Position numbers and translations under genes: made by a program. Under the pieces are notes generated by a model. It was given only the letters and a program-made list of their open reading frames with translations. It was not told where the DNA came from and did not search any database. Positions 43,786 through 53,921 of a stretch of 64,000 bases of DNA are shown in pieces. Position 1 is the stretch's first letter; every line of letters starts with the position of its first letter. This stretch comes from JAEUNJ01 sp052035955. Its GTDB lineage: Bacteria > Pseudomonadota > Gammaproteobacteria > Burkholderiales > Rhodocyclaceae. Location: NCBI GenBank assembly GCA_052035955.1, contig JBPOHD010000010.1, positions 17,446 through 81,445 on the forward strand, in the 5' to 3' direction.

Positions 43786-45498
43786 CTAGTCGTTCGTGGT
43801 GGCGAGCACTTCTTCGAGGGAGGTAACACCCTGTCGGACCTTCAGCAGACCGGAAATGCGGAGGTCCTTCACCCCCTCCCGGGCCGCCTGTTCCGCAATG
43901 TCCATGGCATTGCCGCCGGTCATGATGATACGCCCGATCTCCTCTGAAATCGGCATGACCTGGTAGATCCCGACCCGCCCCTTGTAGCCGCTGCCCTTGC
44001 AGCGGTCGCAGCCGCCTGGCCCGAAGAGGTGGAGGCCGTCGATCTCGTCTTCGGAAAAGCCCGCCTGAAGAAGGGCCTCCACGGGGATGGAAACCGGCTT
44101 CTTGCAATTGCACAGGCGGCGTGCAAGGCGTTGGGCGGTGATCAGGATCACGCTCGAGGCGATGTTGAAAGGTGCGATCCCCATGTTCTGCAACCGGGAA
44201 AGCGTCGTGGGCGCGTCGTTGGTGTGCAGGGTCGACAGCACCAGGTGTCCCGTCTGTGCCGCCTTGATGGCGATTTCAGCCGTCTCCAGGTCGCGGATTT
44301 CACCGACCATGATGATGTCGGGGTCCTGCCGCAGGAAGGACTTCAGGGCCGCCGCAAAGGTGAGGCCAGCCTTGTCGTTCACGTTGACCTGGTTGATCCC
44401 GGGCAGGTTGATTTCGGCCGGATCCTCGGCTGTCGAGATATTGACGCCGGCCTTGTTGAGCATGTTGAGGCAGGTGTAGAGCGAGACGGTCTTGCCGCTG
44501 CCGGTGGGCCCCGTCACGAGCACCATGCCGTAGGGGCGACTGATCGCATCCACCAGGGCCTCCCGCTGCTCGGGCTCGTAGCCCAGGGCATCGATCCCGA
44601 GCATCGCCGACGAAGGGTCGAGAATACGCATGACGATCTTCTCGCCATGCAGCGTCGGCAGGGTGCTGACGCGGAAATCGATGGCCTTGTTCTTCGACAG
44701 GACCAGTTTCATCCGCCCATCCTGGGGAACCCGCTTTTCGGAAATGTCCAGGCGGGAGATGACCTTGATCCGGGAGGCGATCTTCTCCTTGATCACCAGG
44801 GGAGGCTGGGTGATCTCACGCAACACCCCATCGGTACGAAAACGGATTCGGTAGTACTTTTCATAGGGTTCGAAATGGATATCCGAAGCCCCCTCGGCGA
44901 TGGCATCCAGCAGAACCTTCTGGATGAAGCGCACCACCGGCGCGTCGTCCACTTCGGCCGCTGCCGCTTCGGCAGCCGCTTCGCCGTCGGTTTCGTCGGC
45001 GAACTCTAGGTTCAGGTCTTCGTCGGCGAATTCCTTGAGGGACGACTCCGGTGTCTCGACCAGTTTCCCGACAAGGGCCGCCAACTTGTCGCATTCGACG
45101 ACCACCGGGTCTACCGACAACCCGGTCTGGAACCGGATTTCGTCCAGGGCGCGAAGATTGGTCGGGTCGGCAAGAGCGACCGCGATCCGATTCCCCCGCT
45201 TGTTCAGTGCCGCAACCTGATGGCTTTGCATGAGTTTGCGGTCGATGGCATCCCGCGCCATCTGATCCGGGTCGAAAGCCCCCAGGTCCATGACGGGATA
45301 ACCGAAGGTCTCGGCGGCAAACATCGCGACTTCGCGGGCACTCATGCGTCCGCGCCCCACCAACTGTGCTACGAAGCCCCCATCCTGGGCACTCGCGAAG
45401 GCCTCCGCCTCAAGTTCCTTCAGGCGGCCTTGCTGGACGAGCGCTCGCGCCAAGCCGCTCAGGGGCGTGTGCAGGGATGCCGCCACGTTTACAGACAA
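43786..45498 (-). CDS. pilB: Type IV pilus assembly ATPase
   Basis: 570 residues. PilB powers pilus extension. It has an N-terminal MshEN-type domain, Walker A LVTGPTGSGKTVSLY, the Asp box and Walker B (ILVGEIRDLETAEIA region), His box LVLSTLHTNDAPTT and the zinc tetracysteine CNCKK...CDRCKGSGYKG. The start is a TTG at 45498 (GATGAGG upstream), with a GTG at 45486 as alternative. The 248-base gap to the next gene holds no ORF I can support. No pilin gene is nearby. Confidence 0.96.
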   Translation of the reverse strand: MSVNVAASLHTPLSGLARALVQQGRLKELEAEAFASAQDGGFVAQLVGRGRMSAREVAMFAAETFGYPVMDLGAFDPDQMARDAIDRKLMQSHQVAALNKRGNRIAVALADPTNLRALDEIRFQTGLSVDPVVVECDKLAALVGKLVETPESSLKEFADEDLNLEFADETDGEAAAEAAAAEVDDAPVVRFIQKVLLDAIAEGASDIHFEPYEKYYRIRFRTDGVLREITQPPLVIKEKIASRIKVISRLDISEKRVPQDGRMKLVLSKNKAIDFRVSTLPTLHGEKIVMRILDPSSAMLGIDALGYEPEQREALVDAISRPYGMVLVTGPTGSGKTVSLYTCLNMLNKAGVNISTAEDPAEINLPGINQVNVNDKAGLTFAAALKSFLRQDPDIIMVGEIRDLETAEIAIKAAQTGHLVLSTLHTNDAPTTLSRLQNMGIAPFNIASSVILITAQRLARRLCNCKKPVSIPVEALLQAGFSEDEIDGLHLFGPGGCDRCKGSGYKGRVGIYQVMPISEEIGRIIMTGGNAMDIAEQAAREGVKDLRISGLLKVRQGVTSLEEVLATTND

Positions 45499-45746
45499 TG
45501 CCTCATCATCCTGTTGATGATGCCCCGCCAGGGATGGTTTGTAAAGGATTGAATCAGCAAGAATATCCGGCCTGATCGCGTTTTCGGTCCCTGCCCCGGC
45601 GCCGCCGGGACGGCATTGCCCGAACGGCTACCGCTCCTCGGAATCGCCGCCGTACCGGCGAGGCTGAACCCGCGGACGCGGCGCAGCCGCTCTCTTCGCC
45701 CCGCATCGGCGAGGAGTCCGCGGCCGGAGATCGGGCGACGGAGCCC

Positions 45747-46607
45747 TCACCCGGTGCGCCCGAGCAGCACTTCGAGCACGAAACGGCTGCCGACATAGGC
45801 GAGGACCAGGGCGGCGAATCCCGCCATGGTCCACCGCAAGGCCTTGCGCCCGCGCCAGCCTCTAAGGTGGCGCCCGGCCAGCAGGGCGGCAAAGATGACC
45901 CAGGACAGAAACGCGAATATCGTCTTGTGGTTGAAGGTCATCGCCTTGCCGAACATGGACTCGGAGAAGAGCACTCCGGTCAGCAAGGTCAGGGTCAACA
46001 GGACGAAAGCAATGTGGATCAGGCGGAAGAGCAGGGACTCCATCGTCAGCAAGGGTGGCAAGCCGGCAAAAAAAGGAGTCAAGCGCCCGCGATGCAATCG
46101 ACGTTCCGTAACGGCCATGAGGGCCGCGTGAAGGGCCGCCAACGTGAAAAGGCTGTAGGCCAGCATGGCCATGAGAAAGTGGGCACGGAAAAAGGCAGAC
46201 CCCGCGTTTGCGATCAGATGCTGGCTTGGAAACACGGCAGGAAGTAGGGAAAATGCGGCCGCCAGGGGCAGACCCAACATCTGCAGCCCCTCCATGCGGG
46301 CGTAGAAGCTCTCGATCCAGTAAAGGGCAATCGCCAGCCAGAAAATGACCGACACGGCAACCCCGAAGCCGAATCGCATCACCGGCGCATGGGGAAATTC
46401 GGAACCGCTGATGCTGCCGGGAAAGACCTCGGCGGCAAGCGTGGCACCGTGGAGCACGAGGGCGGTGAAAAGCCAGAGCCGCTCACCGGTGGCGAGGCCG
46501 GCCAAGGGTTGGTCCAGGGCAGGGCCGCGCCAACGCATCCGCCAGAAGTGTACGGCCAGGCCCGCGTAAAGGGTGGTGGCAAGCAGATGCAGTAGAATCG
46601 GCGGCAT
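45747..46607 (-). CDS. CcsA/YpjD-like cytochrome c assembly membrane protein
   Basis: 286 residues with about eight TM helices. HATMxxxYxx-like and AFFRAHFLMAMLAYSLFTLAALHA, then SMFGKAMTFNHKTIFAFLSWVIFAALLAGRH resemble the WWD-related CcsA/CcmC superfamily as found in YpjD/HemX proteins next to ffh. The conserved His of TFNHK may bind haem. Divergent from ffh by 33 bases, a standard arrangement. Confidence 0.88.
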   Translation of the reverse strand: MPPILLHLLATTLYAGLAVHFWRMRWRGPALDQPLAGLATGERLWLFTALVLHGATLAAEVFPGSISGSEFPHAPVMRFGFGVAVSVIFWLAIALYWIESFYARMEGLQMLGLPLAAAFSLLPAVFPSQHLIANAGSAFFRAHFLMAMLAYSLFTLAALHAALMAVTERRLHRGRLTPFFAGLPPLLTMESLLFRLIHIAFVLLTLTLLTGVLFSESMFGKAMTFNHKTIFAFLSWVIFAALLAGRHLRGWRGRKALRWTMAGFAALVLAYVGSRFVLEVLLGRTG

Positions 46608-46640
46608 CCCGGAAGTCTACCGCAACGCCGCTCCGTACCC

Positions 46641-47999
46641 ATGCTCGACAACCTGACCCAGCGACTGGCCCGCGTCGTCAAGACGTTGCGCGGCCAAGCG
46701 CGACTCACCGACGAAAACATCCAGGAGATGTTGCGCGAGGTACGGATGGCCCTGCTGGAGGCCGACGTGGCCTTGCCGGTCGTTAAGGAATTCATCGCCC
46801 GCGTCAAGGAAAAGGCGGTGGGCCAGGAAGTGGTTGGTTCCTTGACCCCTGGCCAGGCCCTCGTCGGCGTCGTGCATCGGGAACTCACGAATCTCATGGG
46901 CGGCGAGGCGTCCGGGATCAATCTGGCCACCCAGCCCCCGGCCGTAATTCTGATGGCCGGCCTCCAGGGGGCGGGCAAGACGACGACCACAGCCAAACTG
47001 GGCAAGTGGCTGAAGGAAAGGCAGAAGAAGAAGATTCTCGCGGTCTCCTGCGACGTCTACCGGCCAGCCGCCATCGAGCAGTTGAAGACGGTATCCGGAC
47101 AGGCCGGCATCGACTTCTTTCCCTCGGCCGCGGGGCAGGTGCCCGCGGACATCGCCAGAGCAGCCATCGATTACGCCCGCAAGCACTATTACGACATCCT
47201 TTTCGTGGATACGGCCGGCCGGCTCGCCATCGACGAGGCGATGATGGCGGAAATTCGCGATCTGCATGCACTCCTGCAGCCGATCGAGACCCTCTTCGTC
47301 GTCGATGCCATGCTAGGCCAGGACGCCGTGAATACGGCCCGCGCCTTCAGCGAGGCCTTGCCACTGACCGGGGTTGTCCTGACCAAGCTCGACGGCGACG
47401 CACGGGGCGGCGCCGCCCTGTCGGTCCGTCATGTGACCGGCAAACCCCTGAAGTTCGCCGGCGTCGGCGAGAAGCTGACCGGGCTGGAGGAATTCCACCC
47501 CGAGCGCATGGCTGCGCGCATCCTGGGCATGGGCGACATCCTGGGTCTCGTCGAGGAAGCCCAGCGCAACGTCGATCAGGACAAGGCGAAAGAGTTCGTC
47601 CAGAAGATGAAGTCCGGCAAGGGCTTCGATCTCAACGACTTCAAGGATCAGATCGGCCAGATGCGCAAGATGGGCGGCCTGAGTTCGCTGCTCGAGAAGT
47701 TGCCCGCCCAGTTTGGCCAGATGGCGCAACAGGCCGGCGGCGCGGTCGAAGACAAGGCGGTCAGGAGGATCGAGGGAATCATCAACTCCATGACCCCGGC
47801 GGAGCGTTCGAAGCCTGAGATCATCAAGGCCTCACGGAAACGCCGGATCGCGACTGGCGCAGGGGTGCCGGTCCAGGAGGTCAACCGCCTCCTCAACCAG
47901 TTCGAGCAGACTCAGAAGGTGATGAAGCAGTTCTCCAAGGGCGGCATGCAGAAACTCATGCGAGGCATGAAGGGCATGTTGCCGGGCGGAATGCGCTGA
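46641..47999 (+). CDS. ffh: Signal recognition particle protein Ffh
   Basis: 452 residues. Ffh binds signal sequences and 4.5S RNA. It has an N-terminal helical bundle, G1 GLQGAGKTTTTAKLGKWL, G3 DTAGRLAIDEAMM, G4 TKLDGDARGGAALS and a Met-rich M domain ending GGMQKLMRGMKGMLPGGMR. Length is normal. No 4.5S RNA gene is seen next to it. Confidence 0.98.
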   Translation: MLDNLTQRLARVVKTLRGQARLTDENIQEMLREVRMALLEADVALPVVKEFIARVKEKAVGQEVVGSLTPGQALVGVVHRELTNLMGGEASGINLATQPPAVILMAGLQGAGKTTTTAKLGKWLKERQKKKILAVSCDVYRPAAIEQLKTVSGQAGIDFFPSAAGQVPADIARAAIDYARKHYYDILFVDTAGRLAIDEAMMAEIRDLHALLQPIETLFVVDAMLGQDAVNTARAFSEALPLTGVVLTKLDGDARGGAALSVRHVTGKPLKFAGVGEKLTGLEEFHPERMAARILGMGDILGLVEEAQRNVDQDKAKEFVQKMKSGKGFDLNDFKDQIGQMRKMGGLSSLLEKLPAQFGQMAQQAGGAVEDKAVRRIEGIINSMTPAERSKPEIIKASRKRRIATGAGVPVQEVNRLLNQFEQTQKVMKQFSKGGMQKLMRGMKGMLPGGMR

Positions 48000-48028
48000 C
48001 TCGGCCCCGGCCCTGACCGAAAGAAGGG

Positions 48029-48655
48029 TCAGCCGCTCGTTCCCGTCGGAACCGACACGGCCTGCGTCCGCCACTGCCACTGCTTCTCCCAGGCGCCTCG
48101 CACCATGTTCGGGTATTCCGGCTGGCCGAGGCTCCCGTTGTAACGCCCCAGGGCCCGATAGAGATCGCCCTTCTCGATATCCAGGTAGTGGCGGAGGATG
48201 GTGCAGCCGTATCGCAGATTGACCCTCAGGTGGAAAAGGTTGTGGTCCTTCTGGCCGATCAGCTTCAACCAGAAGGGCATCACCTGCATATAACCCCGGG
48301 CACCGGCGCTGGAAACCGCGTACTTCCTGAATCCGCTCTCCACCTGGATCAGTCCCAGCACGAGTTGCGGATCCAGGCCGGCGCGGCGCGCCTCGTAGTG
48401 GACAGTCTTCAGAAACTCGAGGCGCCCCTGCCGATCCGGCATGCGCTTCATCAGTCGTTGCGACATCTCGGCCAGCCAATTGACCTTTTCCTCGATGCTC
48501 GCGAACTGGGGCTCGGGCGCCGCCCGGTCGGACACGGCGGCGTGAAGCGCCGCCTGGACGCTGGCGGCCAGGGGCTCGTATTTCTGGGCACCGGCCATTG
48601 CGGGCGCCGACAGCGCCCACAGCAGGGCCAGCGGGAAATACCGCTTCACGCGCAT
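48029..48655 (-). CDS. Lytic transglycosylase, SLT domain
   Basis: 208 residues with a signal peptide ([21 protein letters not shown]). The SLT domain is [31 protein letters not shown] with the catalytic Glu in ESGF. It continues with [29 protein letters not shown]. It cleaves peptidoglycan glycan strands in the periplasm. Its ATG overlaps the proS 3' end by ten bases. Confidence 0.92.
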   Translation of the reverse strand: MRVKRYFPLALLWALSAPAMAGAQKYEPLAASVQAALHAAVSDRAAPEPQFASIEEKVNWLAEMSQRLMKRMPDRQGRLEFLKTVHYEARRAGLDPQLVLGLIQVESGFRKYAVSSAGARGYMQVMPFWLKLIGQKDHNLFHLRVNLRYGCTILRHYLDIEKGDLYRALGRYNGSLGQPEYPNMVRGAWEKQWQWRTQAVSVPTGTSG

Positions 48656-50361
48656 AAGAACGCGCGGACTTGCCCAACCACATCGCCGAGGGGAATCATC
48701 CGCGATTCCGCATCCTGCCGTCCCTTGTACTCCGCCGCACCGTCCTTGAGGCCCCGATCGCCGACCACGATGCGGTGCGGCACGCCGATGAGTTCCCAAT
48801 CGGCGAACATGGACCCGGGCCGCTCGTCCCGATCATCGAGAATCACGTCGACTCCGGCGTCGCGTAGTTCGTCGTAGATCTTCACGGCGACCTCGCGCAC
48901 CGCCTCGGACTTGCCCCACCCCATCGGGACGATGACGACCTCGAACGGGGCAATGGCGGCCGGGAAAACGATGCCCCGCTCGTCATGGCCCTGCTCGATA
49001 GCGGATCCGACGATGCGCGTCACGCCGATGCCGTAACAGCCCATCTCCATCACCCGTTCCTTGCCCTGTTCATCGAGGAAGCGGCACTGCAACGCCTCGG
49101 AATACTTCGTGCGCAACTGGAAGATGTGGCCGACCTCGATCCCGCGGCAGATGTCGAGGACGCCCCTGCCATCGGGAGATGCATCTCCAGGGACCACGTT
49201 GCGGATGTCGGCAACCAGATCCGGTTCAGGGAGGTCCCGCCCCCAGTTGGTGCCGGTGAGGTGGAAATCGGCCTCGTTGGCGCCGCAGACGAAATCGCTC
49301 ATGGCGGCGACGGTGCGGTCAGCCACTACTCGTACCCGGGTCCTGTCGACGCCGACGGGACCAATGTAGCCGGGGCGGCAGCCGAGGAATCGAAATACTT
49401 CGTCGTCGGTGGCGAAACGGAAGGGATCCAGTCCTGGAAGCTTGGCCACCTTGATTTCGTTCAGGTTGTGGTCTCCCCGAACGAGGAGCAAATGGAAAGT
49501 ACCGTCGTGCATCACCGCGATCGCCTTGACCGTGCTTTCCACGGGGAGTTTCAGGAAGGCCGCCACGTCCTCGCAACGAATCCGGTCCGGTGTCGATTGT
49601 TTCGCCATCTCCGCACTGGCGCACGCACGGGACACCGACGGTGCCACGGCCTCCGCCAGTTCCACGTTGGCCGCGTAATCGGATTCGGGAGCGAAGGCAA
49701 TCGCGTCCTCGCCTGAATCGGCAAGGACATGGAACTCGTGCGACCCTGTACCGCCTATCGATCCGGTATCCGCCGCGACTGCCCTGAACCGCAATCCGAG
49801 CCGCGTGAATATGCGGCTGTAGGTGTCGTACATGTTGTGGTACTCCCGCTCCAGGTCGACGAAATCGGCATGGAAGGAATAGCCGTCCTTCATGGTGAAT
49901 TCGCGGCCGCGCATGACGCCGAATCGCGGACGGATCTCGTCGCGGAACTTGGTCTGGATCTGGTAGAAGTGCTTCGGCAACTGCCGATAGCTCTTCACCT
50001 CCCGACGCACGATATCGGTAATCACCTCCTCGTGGGTCGGGCCGATCACGAAGTCGCGCTGGTGCCGGTCCTTGAAGCGCAACAACTCCGGTCCGTACTT
50101 TTCCCAGCGCCCGGACTCTTGCCAGAGTTCCGCCGGCTGCACCGCCGGCATGAAGACCTCCATGGCCCCCGCCCTGTCCATCTCGTCGCGAATGATCGCC
50201 TCCACCTTGCGGACGACCCGCAGGCCCATGGGCATCCATGAATAGATGCCGGCGGCCAGGCGCCGGATCATTCCCGCCCGGAGCATCAATTTTTGGCTGA
50301 CCACCTCGGCATCGGCGGGAGCCTCCTTGAGGGTGGCAATGAAGAACTGACTGGCGCGCAT
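48646..50361 (-). CDS. proS: Prolyl-tRNA synthetase
   Basis: 571 residues, bacterial type with the INS editing domain between motifs 2 and 3. [20 protein letters not shown] at the N-terminus, LRPAxxxx-like motif 1 ([21 protein letters not shown]), motif 2 ([19 protein letters not shown]), motif 3 ([18 protein letters not shown]) and a C-terminal anticodon domain are all present. It edits Ala-tRNA-Pro; Cys-tRNA-Pro is left to ybaK at 26421. Confidence 0.98.
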   Translation of the reverse strand: MRASQFFIATLKEAPADAEVVSQKLMLRAGMIRRLAAGIYSWMPMGLRVVRKVEAIIRDEMDRAGAMEVFMPAVQPAELWQESGRWEKYGPELLRFKDRHQRDFVIGPTHEEVITDIVRREVKSYRQLPKHFYQIQTKFRDEIRPRFGVMRGREFTMKDGYSFHADFVDLEREYHNMYDTYSRIFTRLGLRFRAVAADTGSIGGTGSHEFHVLADSGEDAIAFAPESDYAANVELAEAVAPSVSRACASAEMAKQSTPDRIRCEDVAAFLKLPVESTVKAIAVMHDGTFHLLLVRGDHNLNEIKVAKLPGLDPFRFATDDEVFRFLGCRPGYIGPVGVDRTRVRVVADRTVAAMSDFVCGANEADFHLTGTNWGRDLPEPDLVADIRNVVPGDASPDGRGVLDICRGIEVGHIFQLRTKYSEALQCRFLDEQGKERVMEMGCYGIGVTRIVGSAIEQGHDERGIVFPAAIAPFEVVIVPMGWGKSEAVREVAVKIYDELRDAGVDVILDDRDERPGSMFADWELIGVPHRIVVGDRGLKDGAAEYKGRQDAESRMIPLGDVVGQVRAFLCA

Positions 50362-50468
50362 GGTGCATGTCCGTGGGAAAACCCTGATTTTACCCGGGGT
50401 GCCTCGCTTTCCACGGCGGTCCGATTGTGGAAGAATGAATCCCAGACAAACATTGGAAAGCTTGCAAC

Positions 50469-51005
50469 ATGCTCGACCGGGAAGGCTATCGCCCGAACGT
50501 CGGCATCATTCTCGCCAACAGCCGCAACGAGGTTTTCTGGGGAAAACGGATACGCGAACACTCCTGGCAGTTCCCGCAGGGTGGCATCAAGAAGGGCGAA
50601 AGCCCGGAGCAGGCCATGTTTCGGGAGTTGCATGAAGAGATTGGGCTGAAGCCCGAACATGTGCGTATCCTCGGCCGTACCAGGGACTGGCTGCGTTACG
50701 AGGTGCCGAAACAGTGGATCCGCCGCGAATGGCGGGACACCTACAAGGGCCAGAAACAGATCTGGTATCTGCTCCGCATGGTGGGGCGGGATTCCGACGT
50801 GCACCTGCGCGCCTCCGACCACCCGGAATTCGACGCGTGGCGATGGAGCAGTTACTGGGTTCCGCTGGATGCCGTCATCGAATTCAAACGGAACGTTTAC
50901 CAAATGGCCCTGACGGAGCTCGCCCGCCACCTGTTTCATCGCACGTTGGATCGCCTTCCTCCGTGGCAACCGGAACAGGCGGAACCGACGGAGGTCAAAC
51001 CGTGA
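50469..51005 (+). CDS. rppH: RNA pyrophosphohydrolase
   Basis: 178 residues. RppH removes pyrophosphate from mRNA 5' ends and starts decay. [27 protein letters not shown] and [27 protein letters not shown] (Nudix box with REL.EE) are diagnostic. It is divergent from proS, the order seen across betaproteobacteria. The stop overlaps the next GTG (GTGA). Confidence 0.96.
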   Translation: MLDREGYRPNVGIILANSRNEVFWGKRIREHSWQFPQGGIKKGESPEQAMFRELHEEIGLKPEHVRILGRTRDWLRYEVPKQWIRREWRDTYKGQKQIWYLLRMVGRDSDVHLRASDHPEFDAWRWSSYWVPLDAVIEFKRNVYQMALTELARHLFHRTLDRLPPWQPEQAEPTEVKP

Positions 51006-51592
51006 CGCCTTCGCGGCACGGCATAACACGGCGTAGTCGGCTGCGTCGGACCGTCCTCATCACCTTGACGGGCGCCGCGCTGCTCGCTGCGTGTGCCGCC
51101 AGGGCGGCGGGCCCGGCACAGATCGAGGGACTTGGTCCCCATCGCCTCAACGCCAATGCGCCCGTCACGGAAAAATGGAAGGAAAGCGAACTTGTCCTCC
51201 CGGACTTTCCGCAGGACGGGAACCTCCTGGAGTTCTACGTCAGCGCGTTGGCCACCAATCGCTTCTTCATCGACTCCACGTCACTCGCCGCGGGAACCGA
51301 TGGAGTGATCCGCTACATACTCGTCGTGAAGACCCCGGGCGGCGCAGTCAATACCACGTTCGAGGGAATTCGATGCGGCGCCCGCCAATTCCGCCTATAC
51401 GCCACCGGGCGGTCCGACGCCACATGGGCGGCAGCGCGGGTCTCGGAGTGGTTGCCGATTGAGAACAAGCCGGTGAACCGCCACCACGCAGCCCTGTCGA
51501 GGGAGTTCTTCTGCCCCCGCGGCGCCGCGATTCAAGACGCCGACGAGGGACGTGACGCACTGCGGCGCGGTCGCCATCCGAACGCCGACTGA
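51002..51592 (+). CDS. CNP1-like exported protein
   Basis: 196 residues from a GTG overlapping the rppH stop. The N-terminus is basic ([16 protein letters not shown]) and followed by [26 protein letters not shown] fits a lipobox, so it may be an outer-membrane lipoprotein; cleavage at ARA is the alternative. The core [23 protein letters not shown]...[21 protein letters not shown] is the CNP1-like domain, first seen in a Neisseria protein of unknown function. Confidence 0.85.
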   Translation: MTPSRHGITRRSRLRRTVLITLTGAALLAACAARAAGPAQIEGLGPHRLNANAPVTEKWKESELVLPDFPQDGNLLEFYVSALATNRFFIDSTSLAAGTDGVIRYILVVKTPGGAVNTTFEGIRCGARQFRLYATGRSDATWAAARVSEWLPIENKPVNRHHAALSREFFCPRGAAIQDADEGRDALRRGRHPNAD

Positions 51593-51597
51593 GGAGA

Positions 51598-52227
51598 GTG
51601 TCGTTGTCCTGGGATCCCTGGATTCTCGAGTTCGACAAGGCGATGCGCGCGGTTTTCAGCCGGGCCCCCACCCGGCGAGCCCGCCCCGGAGCAGACCTGC
51701 CGGAGGCGGATATGGCCGAGTCCGACCGACGGCACGCAGCGGCGCTCATGAGGGTGAACCATTGTGGCGAGGTCTGTGCCCAGGCGCTCTACCAAGGTCA
51801 GGCCCTGACGTCCCGAAACCCGGAAACCCGTCGCGCGCTGGAGACGGCCGCCTGGGAGGAAACAGAACATCTGAACTGGACCGAGGGCCGCCTCGATGAA
51901 CTTGGCGACCGAAAGAGCCTGCTGAATCCGCTGTGGTATGCGGGCTCGCTGGCCATGGGCGTCATCGCCGGGAAATTCGGTGACCAATGGAACCTGGGCT
52001 TCCTCGCCGAAACGGAAAGGCAGGTTGAAGCCCATCTCGAGGATCACATAGGGCGACTGCCGCCCCAGGACCGCAAGTCATGGGCGATCCTTGAACAGAT
52101 GAAGGCGGACGAGATTCGCCATGCGGACACCGCCCTCGCCCTTGGCGGTCAACCGCTCCCGTTTCCCGTCAGGACGGCAATGCGCGTCGCGGCGAAGTTC
52201 ATGACGAGGACCGCTTACTTCGTCTGA
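51598..52227 (+). CDS. coq7: 2-polyprenyl-3-methyl-6-methoxy-1,4-benzoquinone monooxygenase
   Basis: 209 residues. Coq7 hydroxylates the C6 position of the ubiquinone ring. The di-iron ligands are visible: [16 protein letters not shown] (Glu), EETEHLNW (ExxH), [14 protein letters not shown] (Glu) and [16 protein letters not shown] (ExxH). Both GTG 51598 and TTG 51604 follow GAGGAGA; TTG has the better spacing. It shows that the organism makes ubiquinone. Confidence 0.95.
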   Translation: MSLSWDPWILEFDKAMRAVFSRAPTRRARPGADLPEADMAESDRRHAAALMRVNHCGEVCAQALYQGQALTSRNPETRRALETAAWEETEHLNWTEGRLDELGDRKSLLNPLWYAGSLAMGVIAGKFGDQWNLGFLAETERQVEAHLEDHIGRLPPQDRKSWAILEQMKADEIRHADTALALGGQPLPFPVRTAMRVAAKFMTRTAYFV

Positions 52228-52240
52228 ACGACGCGCCCCA

Positions 52241-52657
52241 TCAACCCTCGACGATCTCCCAGCCGTGGGACATCTCGGCGGTCTTGCCGAGCATGATGGA
52301 GGCCGAGCAGTATTTCTCCGCCGACAGCCTGATAGCACGCTCGACGGCGTCCGGCTTCAGCCCCCGGCCGCGGACGACGAAATGAAAATGCACCCTGGTA
52401 AAGACCTTGGGGTCGGATTCGGCGCGCTCCGCGGACAATCTGACCTCGCATCCGGTGACGTCCTGGCGCCCCCGCTTGAGGATCATGACCACGTCGAAGG
52501 CGGTGCATCCGCCGGTGCCGGCCAGGACCATCTCCATCGGCCGGGGCGCCAGATTGCGGCCTCCGGCCTCCGGCGCGCCGTCCATGGCCACCAGATGGCC
52601 GCTGCCCGTTTCGGCGACAAAACTCATACCATCGTGCCAACGCACCGTGCACTCCAT
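52241..52657 (-). CDS. OsmC/Ohr-family peroxiredoxin-like protein
   Basis: 138 residues. Both redox cysteines are present: LAGTGGCTAFDVVMILKRG and AEKYCSASIMLGKTAEM. The RPMEMVLAGTGGC pattern is of the YhfA-type OsmC branch. Such proteins reduce organic hydroperoxides with dithiol donors. It is convergent with coq7 by 13 bases. Confidence 0.92.
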   Translation of the reverse strand: MECTVRWHDGMSFVAETGSGHLVAMDGAPEAGGRNLAPRPMEMVLAGTGGCTAFDVVMILKRGRQDVTGCEVRLSAERAESDPKVFTRVHFHFVVRGRGLKPDAVERAIRLSAEKYCSASIMLGKTAEMSHGWEIVEG

Positions 52658-52825
52658 CGCCGCCCCTCCGGAAAAAGGCTGATTTTAGCCGGCCCCCCGG
52701 AGGAAGCGCAGCAATGGTTGTTTTCGCCCCGCATCGCCCTGAATTGAGACCGGGCAAACGACCGATACGGGCAAGTCGGAGAGGAACTGCAGGTCCCAGG
52801 CCGGAAAACCGAACCAAAGTGCCGT

Positions 52826-52855
52826 TTGACACGGAACCCAATTTTCGATTAGGAT
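52826..52855 (+). promoter_or_regulatory. Sigma-70 promoter of rplM-rpsI
   Basis: TTGACA (52826-52831), 18-base spacer, TAGGAT (52850-52855), about 74 bases before the rplM ATG. The -35 is perfect. The leader contains GC-rich inverted repeats, as in other ribosomal operons. The remaining bases from 52658 to 52825 show no gene. Confidence 0.7.
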
Positions 52856-52928
52856 GCTGGGCTTTCCGTGCCGCGCCCGCCTGTTGCGGGGCTCCGTGGC
52901 GCGGCTGCCGCAACCAGAGGAAAAAACG

Positions 52929-53357
52929 ATGAAAACCTTCTCCGCCAAGCCGCTCGAGGTGACTCGCGACTGGTTCGTCGTCGATGCGACGGACAAGGTC
53001 CTGGGTCGGCTGGCCACCGAGATCGCCCGCCGCCTGCGGGGCAAGCACAAGACGATTTACACCCCCCACGTCGATACCGGCGACTACATCGTCGTCGTCA
53101 ATGTGGAAAAGCTGCGCGTCACGGGCAACAAGGCGGAGCAAAAGAAGTACTTCCGCCACTCCGGTTATCCGGGAGGCATCTACGAAACCAACTTCACCAA
53201 GCTGCAGCAGCGTTTTCCCGGCCGCATCCTCGAGAAGGCCGTCAAGGGCATGCTGCCGAAGGGCCCGCTGGGCTACGCGATGCTGAAGAAGATGAAGTGC
53301 TACGCAGGGGGTACCCACCCTCACGCCGCCCAGCAGCCCAAGGCGCTGGAAATCTAA
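52929..53357 (+). CDS. rplM: 50S ribosomal protein L13
   Basis: 142 residues: [20 protein letters not shown], then [32 protein letters not shown] and [19 protein letters not shown]. All are L13 signatures. The ATG is preceded by CCAGAGGAAAA. Twelve bases separate it from rpsI, the universal pair. Confidence 0.98.
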   Translation: MKTFSAKPLEVTRDWFVVDATDKVLGRLATEIARRLRGKHKTIYTPHVDTGDYIVVVNVEKLRVTGNKAEQKKYFRHSGYPGGIYETNFTKLQQRFPGRILEKAVKGMLPKGPLGYAMLKKMKCYAGGTHPHAAQQPKALEI

Positions 53358-53369
53358 GGGAATAGAGTC

Positions 53370-53762
53370 ATGGCCGCCAATTTCTACTATGGCACCGGTC
53401 GTCGCAAGACCGCCGTTGCCCGCGTGTTTCTCAAGTCCGGGTCCGGCAAGTTCGTGGTGAACGGAAAACCGGTGGACGAATTCTTCTCCCGCGAAACCGG
53501 TCGCATGGTCGTCCGCCAGCCTCTCGAACTGACGCAGCATGTCTCGACCTTCGACATCCTGGTGAACGTGACGGGTGGCGGCGAATCCGGCCAGGCAGGT
53601 GCCGTCCGCCATGGCATCACCCGTGCCCTCATCGAGTACGACGACACCTTGAAGCCGGCTCTTTCCAAGGCCGGTTTCGTGACCCGCGACGCCCGCGAAG
53701 TCGAACGCAAGAAGGTTGGCTTCCACAAGGCCCGCCGGCGCAAGCAGTTCTCCAAGCGCTGA
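53370..53762 (+). CDS. rpsI: 30S ribosomal protein S9
   Basis: 130 residues: [21 protein letters not shown] at the N-terminus, [21 protein letters not shown] in the middle and the basic tail [16 protein letters not shown], whose last residues reach the P-site tRNA. RBS GGAATAGAG precedes the ATG. A strong terminator follows. Confidence 0.98.
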   Translation: MAANFYYGTGRRKTAVARVFLKSGSGKFVVNGKPVDEFFSRETGRMVVRQPLELTQHVSTFDILVNVTGGGESGQAGAVRHGITRALIEYDDTLKPALSKAGFVTRDAREVERKKVGFHKARRRKQFSKR

Positions 53763-53802
53763 CGAGCGCGGATATTCCGGCTTTGGCCGGATGCCGGCAA
53801 AG

Positions 53803-53833
53803 GGCCCTGCGATGCAGGGCCTTTTGTTTTTTT
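53803..53833 (+). terminator. Rho-independent terminator of rplM-rpsI
   Basis: GGCCCTGC, loop GAT, GCAGGGCC and then TTTTGTTTTTTT, 41 bases after the rpsI stop. Confidence 0.92.
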
Positions 53834-53921
53834 GCGATTGGGCGGCTCTCCGTCCTGCCGCCGGCCGCTGCTATCATGGCCCGCAGCCTTTGAACGCGCA
53901 GTCCGCCGGAAGGAGAATGCG